Positions 36,847 through 45,251 of a DNA stretch of 64,000 nucleotides are shown here, one piece after another (positions within the stretch are counted from its first letter, which is position 1; every line of letters begins with the position of its first letter). The translations under genes were made by a program, and so were the position numbers. A model generated the notes under the pieces. It had not been told where the DNA came from. It ran no database searches and worked only from the letters and a program-made list of their open reading frames with translations. The DNA is from Myxococcales bacterium (GTDB taxonomy: Bacteria > Myxococcota > Myxococcia > Myxococcales > JAJYLH01). The DNA lies in NCBI GenBank assembly GCA_021787845.1, contig JAJYLH010000001.1:353139-417138 (forward strand). Reading direction: 5' to 3'.

Positions 36847-36880
36847 GGTCGGATCGGTCCGGTCGGTCGAGGCGGTCGGA
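36847..36880. repeat. GATCGGTC-family dispersed repeat, copy 6 (diverged)
   Basis: This is a diverged copy (TCGGATCGGTCCGGTCGGTC and following GGCGGTCGGA) between miaB and the S1 protein gene. Confidence 0.5.
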
Positions 36881-36983
36881 GCTGCTCTGCGCCAGCGGTC
36901 CGGCCGCCCGGTTTCTGAGCCTGAAGCGAGACGCCAAGCCCGCGCCGGCTGTTCGCGACACGCATGGCCCGGCGTCTAGGCGT

Positions 36984-38375
36984 CTAGAGCACGCGCAACC
37001 GGCGCCCACTCGGGTGCGAGGGCTCGACCCCCACCGGCGGCAACTCGTGCGAGCGCTCGACGCCGCTCAGCGCGACCACCGACGCCGCGTCGACGCGCAC
37101 CTGCGCGAGCGCGCCCGCGGGCGCGAGCCCCTCGAAGTTGACGACCTGGTTCCAGCGGGTGCGACCCATGCGCTTGGCGGCATCGGTCCTGGAGGGCCCC
37201 TCGACCAGCAGCTCGACGGTCCTGCCGACGAACGCCCGGTTCTTCTCCAGCGAAATCTCCCGCTGCCGGGCCTGGAGCCGCTCGAGCCGCCGGACCGCGA
37301 CCTCGCGCGCGACCTCGCCCCACTCGCCAAGGTGCCGCATCGCGCTGGTGTGCGGGCGCGGCGAATAGATGAACGAATAGAGGTTATCGAAGCGCAGCTC
37401 CTCGACGAGCGCCATCGTCGCCGCGAAGTCCTGGTCGGTCTCGCCGGGGAAGCCGACGATGATGTCGCTGGTCAGCGCGAGGTCCGGGACCAGCGCCCGC
37501 AGGGAGCCGATCTTCGCCCGATAGTCGTCGCAGGTATAGCGGCGGCGCATCCGCTCGAGGACAGCGCTGGAGCCCGACTGCACCGGCAGGTGGAAGTGCG
37601 GCATCAGGAGGGGCACCTCGGCGAAGGCGCGCATCAGCTCCGGCGAGAGGTCCTGCGGATGGCTGGTGGTGAAGCGGATGCGCTGGAGGCCGGGCACCTT
37701 TGCGACGCGACGGACGAGCTCGGCGAAGGTGCAGCCGCCGGCGTAGGAGTTCACGTTCTGGCCGATGAGCGTCACCTCGCGCACGCCCGCCGCGACGAGC
37801 CGAGCGACTTCGCTTTCGACCTCCGGGACCGGTCTCGAGACCTCCCGGCCGCGGGTGTGGGGCACGATGCAGAAGGAGCAGACGTTGTCGCAGCCTTTCA
37901 TCACGGTGACGAAGGCCGAGACCTGAGCGCCAACGCCCCGCGGGTCGGCGCGCGGGAAGACGTACTCCTCGCTGCCGACGAAATCCGTCCGCGCCTCGCG
38001 GGCGCCCGTCGCGCGTGCCAGCCGCGGCAGCTCGGAAATCTGATCGGGTCCCAGCACGAAGTCGAGGTACGGCACCCGTTCGAGCAGGCGCGCTTTCTCT
38101 GCCTGGGCGACGCAGCCGGCCACCCCGAGCCGCGCGCCGCGCTGAGCGCGCACCAGGCGGTAGCGCCCGAGCGCGCTCATCACCTTCGCTTCCGCCTTCT
38201 CCCGGATGGCGCAGGTGTTGAGGACGATCAGGTCGGCGGCGTCCGGGGCCTCGGCGGCGGCCCAGCCGTCCCGTAGGAGCGCTTCCGCCATCCGAGACGA
38301 GTCCGACTCGTTCATCTGGCAGCCGAAGGTGTGGATGAAGAAGCGCTTGCCGGCGGGAACGGCGTCGATCGGCAT
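36984..38375 (-). CDS. miaB: tRNA-2-methylthio-N6-isopentenyladenosine methylthiotransferase
   Basis: This 463-aa radical-SAM enzyme methylthiolates i6A37 in tRNA. Three cysteines of the auxiliary cluster are in the N-terminal domain (Cys19 in FGCQMN, Cys55 in NTCA, Cys88 in AGCVAQ), and the radical SAM cluster is CDNVCSFC (Cys162, 166, 169). A C-terminal TRAM domain (about 370-435) is present. ATG 38375 (MPIDAVPAGKRFFIHTFGC) is preferred to longer open frames. Confidence 0.96.
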   Translation of the reverse strand: MPIDAVPAGKRFFIHTFGCQMNESDSSRMAEALLRDGWAAAEAPDAADLIVLNTCAIREKAEAKVMSALGRYRLVRAQRGARLGVAGCVAQAEKARLLERVPYLDFVLGPDQISELPRLARATGAREARTDFVGSEEYVFPRADPRGVGAQVSAFVTVMKGCDNVCSFCIVPHTRGREVSRPVPEVESEVARLVAAGVREVTLIGQNVNSYAGGCTFAELVRRVAKVPGLQRIRFTTSHPQDLSPELMRAFAEVPLLMPHFHLPVQSGSSAVLERMRRRYTCDDYRAKIGSLRALVPDLALTSDIIVGFPGETDQDFAATMALVEELRFDNLYSFIYSPRPHTSAMRHLGEWGEVAREVAVRRLERLQARQREISLEKNRAFVGRTVELLVEGPSRTDAAKRMGRTRWNQVVNFEGLAPAGALAQVRVDAASVVALSGVERSHELPPVGVEPSHPSGRRLRVL

Positions 38376-38562
38376 CGGGTCGATCTCTCGCGCGGCCGCT
38401 TGGGTTCCCGGGGTGTCGCCGGACGCGGCGCGAAGACGCGGCCTGTAACACGCGGCCGGACGGCTCGCCACTCGGCCACGCGGACCGGCGCGCGACCTTC
38501 CGCCCTCTGTCGGGCGAACGAAAGGATGCTCGGCCCGTCGAGCGCCGCGGGGCGGATTTCTG

Positions 38563-40791
38563 ATGCCTGACGGCGAGCGACCGCGTAAAATCATTCGCTC
38601 GCGGCGCGTGCGGCCGTGGAGGCCAAAGGAAGTGGACGTCAAATCCGGCTCGTCTCGCGCGCTCTCCCCTTTCGCGGAGGGTGCGCGACAACTGCGCGAG
38701 CTCGTCCACCTCCCGCCCATCGAGACCTTCCCCGTCGGGCACGCGACGATGATGGCCTTCGCCGGCATCGTCGGTCTCTACGTCGGCCTCGCGGTCGGCC
38801 TCTTCTCGAACCTCGTCGCGCTCTTCCAGATCATCCTCTTTCGGCCGAGCGCGCTCATCCACGCGTTGACGGGGCAGGACCCCCGTTGGCGCCACGCGTT
38901 CCACGAGGGCCTCCTGCACGCCCACTGGCACCCCGAGTACGCCGCCATCGCCGTTCTCGGATGGGCGACGAGCCGGGTGCTGGCGCGGGTGGCGCTCGGG
39001 CGGTGGCTGACCGGGTTCGCCAGCGCCATCGCGAGCCGCATCCGCATCCTCGGGTGGCTCTTCACTTTTGGGCTCTTCTTCTACTACCCGCTCTTGCTCG
39101 TCACGACGGTGCACCGCGCGTTCGGCGAGGTGCACGGCGGCCTCTTTCAGCTCGCCCAAGGGGTGCCGGCGCTGTGGCGCATCGTGGTGCCGGCGCTGGG
39201 CGGGCTCGCCGTCGGGTGGGCGCTCCAGCACTTCGCGCCGGAAGCGGGCGGTCATGGCGTCACCGAGGTGATGGAAGCGGTCACCGTTCGCGAGAGGCGG
39301 ATTCCCACCCGGGTGGCGGCCTGGAAGAGCCTCTTCGCGGGTCTCGTGATCGGCTCCGGGGGCAGCGCTGGGCGAGAGGGACCGGTGGTGCATATCGGCG
39401 GCGCTCTCGCGAGCGGGGTGGGCTCTCGCCTCTCGATGCCACGCCAAGATGTATCGCTCCTGCTCGCCTGCGGCGGTGGCGCCGGCATCGCCGCCAGCTT
39501 CAACTCCCCCATCGGCGGCACCTTCTTCGCCCTGGAAATCATCCTGGGCGATTTCGGGGTGCGCTCCATCGCGCCCATCGCCTTGGCCTGCGTGTCCGCT
39601 ACCCTCACCGGCCGGTCGCTCGCGGTCACCGGCGTCCAGGGCGCGGAAATCGCCAAGCTGCGCTACCTCGTGCACGGCCTCGAAATCGGCCCCTACCTGC
39701 TGCTCGGCGTCCTCAGCGCGCTCGTCGCGGTGCTCTACGTGCGCGCGGTCCATCAGGTGGAGAAGCTCTTTCGCGAAGGCTGGTTCGCGAAGGTTCCGTT
39801 CCCCGCGCGGCTGGCGCTGGGCGGCCTGGGCGTGGGGCTCATCGGGGCCTTCTTGCCCAGGGTCCTCGGCAACGGCTACCAGACGATGAACGAGGCGATG
39901 CTGGGTGAGCTCACCGCCGGGACGATGGTCGCGGTCTTGGCCGGAAAGATCGTCGCGAGCGGCTTCACCCTGGGCTCGGGCGCCCCGGGGGGCAGCTTCT
40001 TCCCCGCGGTCTTCATGGGCGCCATGTTGGGCGGCTCTTTCCGCGTGGCAGGCCACCACCTCTTTCCCAGCCTTTTTACCGGGCCCGGACCCTATGCCGC
40101 GGTGGGCATGGCGGCGGTGGTCGCGGGCGCCACCCAGGCGCCGCTGACCGCCATCCTGATGCTGTTCGAGCTGACCGGGAGCTACCAGATCATCCTGCCC
40201 TTGATGGTCGCCTGCACCGTCTCGGTCGCCGGCGCGCACTGGGCGCTCGGCGGCGGGATGTACTCGCTCGCGCTGCGAAACAAAGGGCTCGACCTGAACA
40301 GGCTGCGCGGCGCGCCCTTCGCCGGGATGCGGGTGGGCGAGGCGATGAACCGCGACGTGCACGCGATGCCGAGCACCGCTTCCTTCGAGGAGCTGGTGCA
40401 CCGGCTGGGGACCGCCGAGTCGTTCGTCACGGTGGTCGACACCCACGAGCGCCTGCTCGGAGTGGTCACCGCGACCGAGCTGCAGCCGTTCTTCGACAAC
40501 CCGGACCTCGCGCGGCTGGTGGTCGCGGCGGACCTCGTGCGCACGACGCCGGTCGCCGTCGAGGAGGAGTCGCTCGACGACGTCGTCGACCGCCTCGCCC
40601 GCGCCCACGACGCGTTCCTCATCGCCGTCGATTCGATCGTCACCCTGCGGCCGATCGGCGTCCTCTCCCAGCGCGACGTGGTGCTCGCTTTCGCGCGCGC
40701 GCAGCCGAACGTCTCCGGCCTCAAGCCGTCCGCCGAGACCGAACCCGCTCAGCTCACGAGCCCGACGGCGGTCGACCCGTCCGAGCCCTAG
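38563..40791 (+). CDS. ClC-family chloride channel/antiporter with CBS domains
   Basis: This 742-aa membrane protein has about 10-12 hydrophobic segments (about 60-575) with ClC signatures GSGGSAGREGPVVHIG (including the gating Glu of GREGP) and GAPGGSFFPAVFMGA (GxFxP). The first GSGxxE-like motif has Ala-Gly where many ClCs have Pro-Glu. A C-terminal pair of CBS domains (about 590-720, VGEAMNRDVHAM, VTATELQPFF, PIGVLSQRDVVL) is likely a nucleotide-responsive gate. It overlaps the convergent cNMP-binding gene by 38 bases. Confidence 0.92.
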   Translation: MPDGERPRKIIRSRRVRPWRPKEVDVKSGSSRALSPFAEGARQLRELVHLPPIETFPVGHATMMAFAGIVGLYVGLAVGLFSNLVALFQIILFRPSALIHALTGQDPRWRHAFHEGLLHAHWHPEYAAIAVLGWATSRVLARVALGRWLTGFASAIASRIRILGWLFTFGLFFYYPLLLVTTVHRAFGEVHGGLFQLAQGVPALWRIVVPALGGLAVGWALQHFAPEAGGHGVTEVMEAVTVRERRIPTRVAAWKSLFAGLVIGSGGSAGREGPVVHIGGALASGVGSRLSMPRQDVSLLLACGGGAGIAASFNSPIGGTFFALEIILGDFGVRSIAPIALACVSATLTGRSLAVTGVQGAEIAKLRYLVHGLEIGPYLLLGVLSALVAVLYVRAVHQVEKLFREGWFAKVPFPARLALGGLGVGLIGAFLPRVLGNGYQTMNEAMLGELTAGTMVAVLAGKIVASGFTLGSGAPGGSFFPAVFMGAMLGGSFRVAGHHLFPSLFTGPGPYAAVGMAAVVAGATQAPLTAILMLFELTGSYQIILPLMVACTVSVAGAHWALGGGMYSLALRNKGLDLNRLRGAPFAGMRVGEAMNRDVHAMPSTASFEELVHRLGTAESFVTVVDTHERLLGVVTATELQPFFDNPDLARLVVAADLVRTTPVAVEEESLDDVVDRLARAHDAFLIAVDSIVTLRPIGVLSQRDVVLAFARAQPNVSGLKPSAETEPAQLTSPTAVDPSEP

Positions 40792-41374
40792 CGGCAGCGC
40801 TGTCGGACGCCTTCATCAGCCCGACCGGCGACAGGGTCGGCGTGTTGTCCAGGCCCAGGTCGGCGTAGCTCGCGTATTGGCCGCGCTCGAGGATGTTGAC
40901 CCGCGTCGCGGCGTAGCGCGCGAAGTCCGCGAACGTCGTCGCGCTCTCGGCGAGGTGCTTGCCGAAGTCGCTCGCGAGAAGGTAGAGCAGCTTCATCGCC
41001 GTCCGCGGCTTGTCCTTCTGCAGCCGGGCGAAGGCCGCGCGGTCGACGGCGAGCGCCCGCACCTCGCCCTCGGCGATGGCCGACAGCGCTGCCGGTCCTT
41101 GCGCGAAGAGTCTGAGCCCCCCCAGGTGGTCGCCCGCGCCCAGCGTTCCCAGGCCGAGCATCTTCCCTTCCGAGTCGCGCACCTCGCAGCGCACCCGGCC
41201 CTTCGTGAGGAACAGCACCGCTCCCGGCTCCCTGGGGGGCTCCCCCTGGGTCGCGAGCGCCTGCGCGTTCAGGAAGACGCGCTCCTGCGCGACCGCCGCC
41301 AGGATCGAAAGGCCCACGTCGGTGAACCCGGCGAGCACGGGGCAGTGCCGGAGCGATTCCGCGCGCTCGTCCAT
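40754..41374 (-). CDS. cyclic nucleotide-binding domain protein without HTH
   Basis: This 206-aa protein has one cNMP-binding beta-roll (about 10-125: FTDVGLSILAAVAQERVFLN, GAVLFLTKGRVRCEV, LGAGDHLGGLRLF). The C-terminal part (about 140-206) lacks a recognisable helix-turn-helix, unlike CRP. The phosphate-binding cassette is degenerate (LRLFAQGPAALSAIA in place of FGExAL...RxA), so cAMP binding is doubtful. It lies 38 bases after the diadenylate cyclase gene, same strand, and overlaps the ClC gene end. Confidence 0.8.
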   Translation of the reverse strand: MDERAESLRHCPVLAGFTDVGLSILAAVAQERVFLNAQALATQGEPPREPGAVLFLTKGRVRCEVRDSEGKMLGLGTLGAGDHLGGLRLFAQGPAALSAIAEGEVRALAVDRAAFARLQKDKPRTAMKLLYLLASDFGKHLAESATTFADFARYAATRVNILERGQYASYADLGLDNTPTLSPVGLMKASDSAAARARTGRPPSGS

Positions 41375-41412
41375 TCGCCCATCCTAGGCCGATTGACGCG
41401 CCGGCGGCTCAT

Positions 41413-42300
41413 CTAGCCCATCCGCCGCGAGACCTGGCCCAGCTCCAGCGTCACCTCGCCGGCCTTGAAGACCCGCACCGTGCCGGTCGACTGGGAGACG
41501 GTGACGCTGATCGCCTTGGTCAACCGGGTGACCGCCGCCGCCGCCGCGTGCCTCGCGCCCAGGCCCAGCGGCAACGGGCCCGTCGCGTCGCTCGTCGGCT
41601 GCAGGTAGCGCCCGGCCGCGAGGACCACGCCGTCCTCGCGGATGACGAAAGCGCCGTCGAGGACCGAGAAGTTCTTCAGCGCCTCCCGGATGGCCGGGTC
41701 GATGACGTTGCGTTCGGTTTCCGGGAGGCCCTGGAAGGGGTTGATGGTGAGCTGCCGGCTCTGCTCCATCACCCGGGTCGCGTCGCCGACGACGAAGATG
41801 GTCCCGATGGGGTGTCCCTCGAACCCCTGGTGCCCGACCGCCAGCGCCAGAGCGACGATCGCCTCGACGACCTGGCTGTTGAACTCGCTCGTCAGCCCCA
41901 GAGTCTCGATCGGGAGCTGCTCGTCGAGGGCCTGTCCGATGCGGAACCGGAGGAGCGTGTCCACCAGCCGGCTGCCCGTGCGCGCGACCGCGCAGAGGAC
42001 CAGGTCGCCTTCCTTGACGAGCCCGTCGCTCGTCGCCGCCACCACCGCGACCTTGGCCTTCTCGACCCGCGTGAACTCGTAGGGCGGGATGGTGACCGCG
42101 CGGAAGCCCTTCTTGCGCAGCCGCTCGACCGCTTTCTCGTCCGAGAGCGCGTAGACCAGCTTGGACTTCGTGCTGCGTCCTCGCAGGTCCTCGCTCGACA
42201 GCGGGACGTCGGACACGAAGAGGAGATGGTCGACCGCCTCGCGGGCGGCGAGGGAGAGAATCGCCCGAAGAAACTCGCGATCGAACTTGCTGTCTGGCAT
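41413..42300 (-). CDS. DacZ-like diadenylate cyclase
   Basis: This 295-aa protein has an N-terminal alpha/beta domain resembling the pyruvate-kinase C-terminal fold (about 10-115: AREAVDHLLFVSD, RLRKKGFRAVTIPP, DGLVKEGDLVLCAV). A DAC (DisA_N) domain follows with the catalytic motifs DGAFVIREDG and GARHAAAAAVTR. The DGA and RH motifs are the ones used to make c-di-AMP from two ATP. This layout matches archaeal DacZ rather than bacterial DisA, CdaA or CdaS. A gggggc stretch precedes ATG 42300. It is divergent from dksA, with the cNMP-binding gene downstream. Confidence 0.85.
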   Translation of the reverse strand: MPDSKFDREFLRAILSLAAREAVDHLLFVSDVPLSSEDLRGRSTKSKLVYALSDEKAVERLRKKGFRAVTIPPYEFTRVEKAKVAVVAATSDGLVKEGDLVLCAVARTGSRLVDTLLRFRIGQALDEQLPIETLGLTSEFNSQVVEAIVALALAVGHQGFEGHPIGTIFVVGDATRVMEQSRQLTINPFQGLPETERNVIDPAIREALKNFSVLDGAFVIREDGVVLAAGRYLQPTSDATGPLPLGLGARHAAAAAVTRLTKAISVTVSQSTGTVRVFKAGEVTLELGQVSRRMG

Positions 42301-42563
42301 CGCAAGCCCCCTCGACCCCCGCGAAAGCGAAAGAAGGCGGCGGATCGTGGCGTCTGGAAGCCTAGGAGCGCCTCGGGCGTGAAGCAAAAAACCGGCCGTC
42401 CGCTCGGGACCCGCTTCGCTCAGCGATTGCCGCGCCGCGCCGGTCCGTTTCGCTTGCTCCCGAAGGTCCGGGGGGCTAAGCTACCGCGCCTTTTTTTCGG
42501 GTGGTCCTCGCGAGGCAGGGCGCTGCTCTCGCGGGGCCGCCACGGTCGGTAAGGGGAATCGCC

Positions 42564-42926
42564 GTGAACCAGAAGGACCTGAAGCGCTTCCGGAAGATGC
42601 TCGAGGACAAGAAGCGGCGTGCTCTCTTGAGCGCGCGCAAGACGCTCGCGGAGGAGGCGACGCTCGACACCGACGACCTGCCCGACGAAATCGACCTCGC
42701 GTCCAGCGAGTACCAGCAGGGGATGATCCTGCGCCTGCGCGACCGCGAGAAATACTTCATCGAGAAGATCGACCGCGCGATCGAGAAGATCGAGGGCGGG
42801 TCCTTCGGCACCTGCGAAGAGTGCGGCGACGCCATCTCGTTGAAGCGCCTCGAGGTCCGGCCGGAAACGACCCTCTGCATCCGCTGCAAAGAGGAGCAGG
42901 AAAAAGAAGAGAAGTCGTACGGCTAG
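42564..42926 (+). CDS. dksA: DksA/TraR-family transcription factor
   Basis: This is a 120-aa DksA-type protein with an N-terminal coiled coil (about 5-75), whose tip carries the acidic DTDDLPDEIDLASSE stretch, and a C-terminal zinc finger with a four-cysteine C-x2-C-x17-C-x2-C pattern (CEEC ... CIRC). The family binds the RNA polymerase secondary channel and, with ppGpp, tunes rRNA and amino-acid promoters. GTG 42564 follows aagggga; the longer frame is not family-like. Confidence 0.92.
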   Translation: MNQKDLKRFRKMLEDKKRRALLSARKTLAEEATLDTDDLPDEIDLASSEYQQGMILRLRDREKYFIEKIDRAIEKIEGGSFGTCEECGDAISLKRLEVRPETTLCIRCKEEQEKEEKSYG

Positions 42927-42955
42927 CAGGACCGCTGCTACTCACCGACCCGGCC

Positions 42956-44368
42956 TCAGTCGCCGCCCTCGTCCGCGTCGGGCGGCTCGCGCAGGCCGAG
43001 CTCCTTCATCTTGGTCTGCAAGGTCTTGCGCGTGATCCCGAGCAGCCGCGCGGCCTGGGTGACGTTGCCTTGGGTCTCGGCGAGCTTCTGCACCAACAGC
43101 TCCCGCCACATCTCGTCCGAGCGCGCCTCGACGAACTCCTTGGCGTCGACCTTCCCCGCCGGCACGTCGGCGGGCCGGAGCGCTGCTGTTCCCTGCGCCG
43201 GCGTCGGCACCTCGCGAAGCTGCTCCGGCAGGTCCGCCGCCTCGACCACCTCGCGCTCGCAGAAGAGGAGCGTGCGCTCGACCACGTTCTCCAGCTCCCG
43301 GATGTTTCCCGGCCACCCGTATTGCAGGAGCTTCTCCATCGACGCCTGGGAGAAGCCCATGAGCTTCTTTCCGAGCCGGGCGTTGTACTTCTCCCGGAAG
43401 TGCTCGACGAGCAGCGGAATGTCCTCGGCCCGCTCGCGCAGGGGCGGGAGGAAAATCGGCACCACGTTCAGGCGGTAGAACAGGTCCTCGCGAAACTTGC
43501 CCGCCTCGATGGCCTTCTTCAGGTCGCGGCTGGTGGCGACGACGATGCGCACGTCGACGTGGACGGTCTTGATGCCCCCGACCCGTTCGAACTCGCTCTC
43601 CTGGAGCGCTCTGAGGAGCTTGACCTGCATGTCGACCGGCACTTCGCCGATTTCGTCGAGAAAGAGCGTTCCCTGGTCGGCGAGCTCGAAGCGGCCGGGC
43701 TTGGCCTGGACGGCGCCGGTGAAGGCGCCCCGCTCGTGGCCGAACAGCTCGCTCTCCAACAGGTCGTGGGGAATCGCGGCGCAGTTGACCTTGATGAACG
43801 GCTTGTCCCGCCGGCGGCTGTTCGCGTGGAGGGCGCCCGCGACGAGCTCTTTACCGGTGCCGCTCTCCCCGGTGACGAGCACGGTCGAGGGCGCGTCCGC
43901 GACCTTGGCGATGATCGAGTAGATCTCGAGCATCCGCGCGCTCTCGCCGATGATCTGGTAGCGGCCGCGGTCGGCCTCGGGGTTCGCGTTCTTCTTGAAG
44001 AGCTGGCGGGAGCGCGCGGCCTTGGCGATGACCGCCTTGAGCTCCTCGCGCTCGAAGGGTTTGGTGATGTAGTCGAACGCGCCGAGCTTGAGCGCTTCCA
44101 CCGCGCTGTCGATGGTGCCATGCGCGGTGATCATGATCACCGGCAGGTCGGGATAGCTGTCGACCACCAGCCGGAGGAGCGCGAGGCCGTCGAGCTTGGG
44201 CATCACGAGGTCGGTGACGACGACGTCGACCCCGCCCTTTTCGATGAGCTGGAGCGCCGCCTCGCCGTCGGTCGCCAGCGCGACCTCGTAGCCCTCGCGC
44301 GAGAGGTGCGCGCCCAGGACCTTGCGTAGGTTCGGCTCGTCGTCGACGATGAGGACGCGTTCGTTCAA
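42956..44368 (-). CDS. NtrC-family sigma-54 response regulator
   Basis: This is a 470-aa enhancer-binding protein. It has a receiver domain (1-120) with phospho-acceptor Asp in [13 protein letters not shown], an AAA+ domain (about 140-370) with Walker A GESGTGKE, the sigma-54-contacting loop GAFTGA and Walker [10 protein letters not shown], and a Fis-type HTH (about 430-462, [20 protein letters not shown]). No sensor kinase is adjacent; the orphan histidine kinase of the stressosome operon is 38 kb away. A hairpin with a T-run lies in the leader just before the start. Confidence 0.94.
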   Translation of the reverse strand: MNERVLIVDDEPNLRKVLGAHLSREGYEVALATDGEAALQLIEKGGVDVVVTDLVMPKLDGLALLRLVVDSYPDLPVIMITAHGTIDSAVEALKLGAFDYITKPFEREELKAVIAKAARSRQLFKKNANPEADRGRYQIIGESARMLEIYSIIAKVADAPSTVLVTGESGTGKELVAGALHANSRRRDKPFIKVNCAAIPHDLLESELFGHERGAFTGAVQAKPGRFELADQGTLFLDEIGEVPVDMQVKLLRALQESEFERVGGIKTVHVDVRIVVATSRDLKKAIEAGKFREDLFYRLNVVPIFLPPLRERAEDIPLLVEHFREKYNARLGKKLMGFSQASMEKLLQYGWPGNIRELENVVERTLLFCEREVVEAADLPEQLREVPTPAQGTAALRPADVPAGKVDAKEFVEARSDEMWRELLVQKLAETQGNVTQAARLLGITRKTLQTKMKELGLREPPDADEGGD

Positions 44369-44382
44369 GCGCGCTCCGTTTC

Positions 44383-44404
44383 AAAAAAGGCCCGCGGCGC
44401 GGGC
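44383..44404 (-). terminator. terminator-like hairpin in the NtrC-family gene leader
   Basis: On the minus strand GCCCGC-GCC-GCGGGC (44390-44404) is followed directly by six Ts (44383-44388), and the T-run ends 14 bases before the start codon. Its position in the 5' leader suggests attenuation or insulation from upstream transcription, not an end-of-gene terminator. Confidence 0.5.
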
Positions 44405-44495
44405 GGGCGCTCATAGCACGCGAGATTCCGGGTTCGCAAACCAAAGAGGCGCGGGTCTCGAGCTTTCGCCGGGCGACGCCTTGGCCGAGTGACCG

Positions 44496-45164
44496 ATGAG
44501 GCTCTTGCGCGTCTTCGTCAGCGGCACCGACACCGGGGTCGGCAAGACCGAGGCGGCATTGGCGCTCCTGTCGCTGCTGCGGGACGCGAATCTCGCGCCC
44601 GCCGCGATGAAACCCTTCGAAACCGGCGTCGTCGACGGCCAGCCCGCGGACGCGCTGGCGCTCTGGCGCGCGGCGGGGAGCGGCGGCGCTCTCGATCAAG
44701 TCTGCCCCAACCGCTATCCGGAACCGCTCGCGCCTGGCGTCGCGGCCTTGCGCGAACGTCGGCGGGGCGGCTTCGCGCGCGCGCTGCGGGCCTTCCACGC
44801 GTTCGACGGCCGGAGCCTGGTCGTCGAAGGGGCGGGCGGGCTCTTCGTGCCCGTCGACCGGCGCCGCGACATGATCGATCTGGCGGCGGCGATGAAGCTG
44901 CCGGTGCTCGTCGTCGCCAGAGCGGGCCTGGGCACGCTCAACCACACGGCGCTCTCGCTCCACGCCCTGCGGCAGCGCCGCATCCGGACGCTGGCGGTGC
45001 TGCTCGTGCGCGGCGCGGCTCCCGATCCGTCGGAGAAGGACAACGCGGCCTGGATCGCTCGGCGAAACGGCGTGCGCGTCCTCGGTCCGGTGCCTTTCGA
45101 GCCGGACCCGCGCCGCCGCCGCGTGGCCTTTCGGCGCGTGTTGCGTGACCTCGCGCGACCGTGA
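44496..45164 (+). CDS. bioD: dethiobiotin synthetase
   Basis: This 222-aa BioD forms the ureido ring of dethiobiotin from DAPA, CO2 and ATP. It has the P-loop GTDTGVGKTEAA, the substrate Lys in AMKPFETG, and VVEGAGGLFVPV. No other bio gene is in the window, so biotin synthesis genes are dispersed. ATG 44496 is directly at the P-loop domain start. Confidence 0.94.
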   Translation: MRLLRVFVSGTDTGVGKTEAALALLSLLRDANLAPAAMKPFETGVVDGQPADALALWRAAGSGGALDQVCPNRYPEPLAPGVAALRERRRGGFARALRAFHAFDGRSLVVEGAGGLFVPVDRRRDMIDLAAAMKLPVLVVARAGLGTLNHTALSLHALRQRRIRTLAVLLVRGAAPDPSEKDNAAWIARRNGVRVLGPVPFEPDPRRRRVAFRRVLRDLARP

Positions 45165-45251
45165 GCGCCCGGCCGGCGCCGCGCTTCGCCATCGTTTTCG
45201 CGCCAGCCGCGATGCGGTAGAAGCGATCCTCACGATCCCGAGAGGAGCCCG

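Larger units (their letters stand above)
36591..36983. other. intergenic region upstream of the S1 protein gene
   Basis: This 393-base stretch has no supported gene. It holds repeat copy 6 (36847-36880) and, on the minus strand, a possible promoter (36742-36769). Confidence 0.5.

Noticed and set aside
37384..40608. A 1074-aa minus-strand frame opposite the ClC gene
   Set aside because: It is antisense to a membrane protein with intact ClC signatures, and the His/Arg/Glu-rich translation is an artefact.
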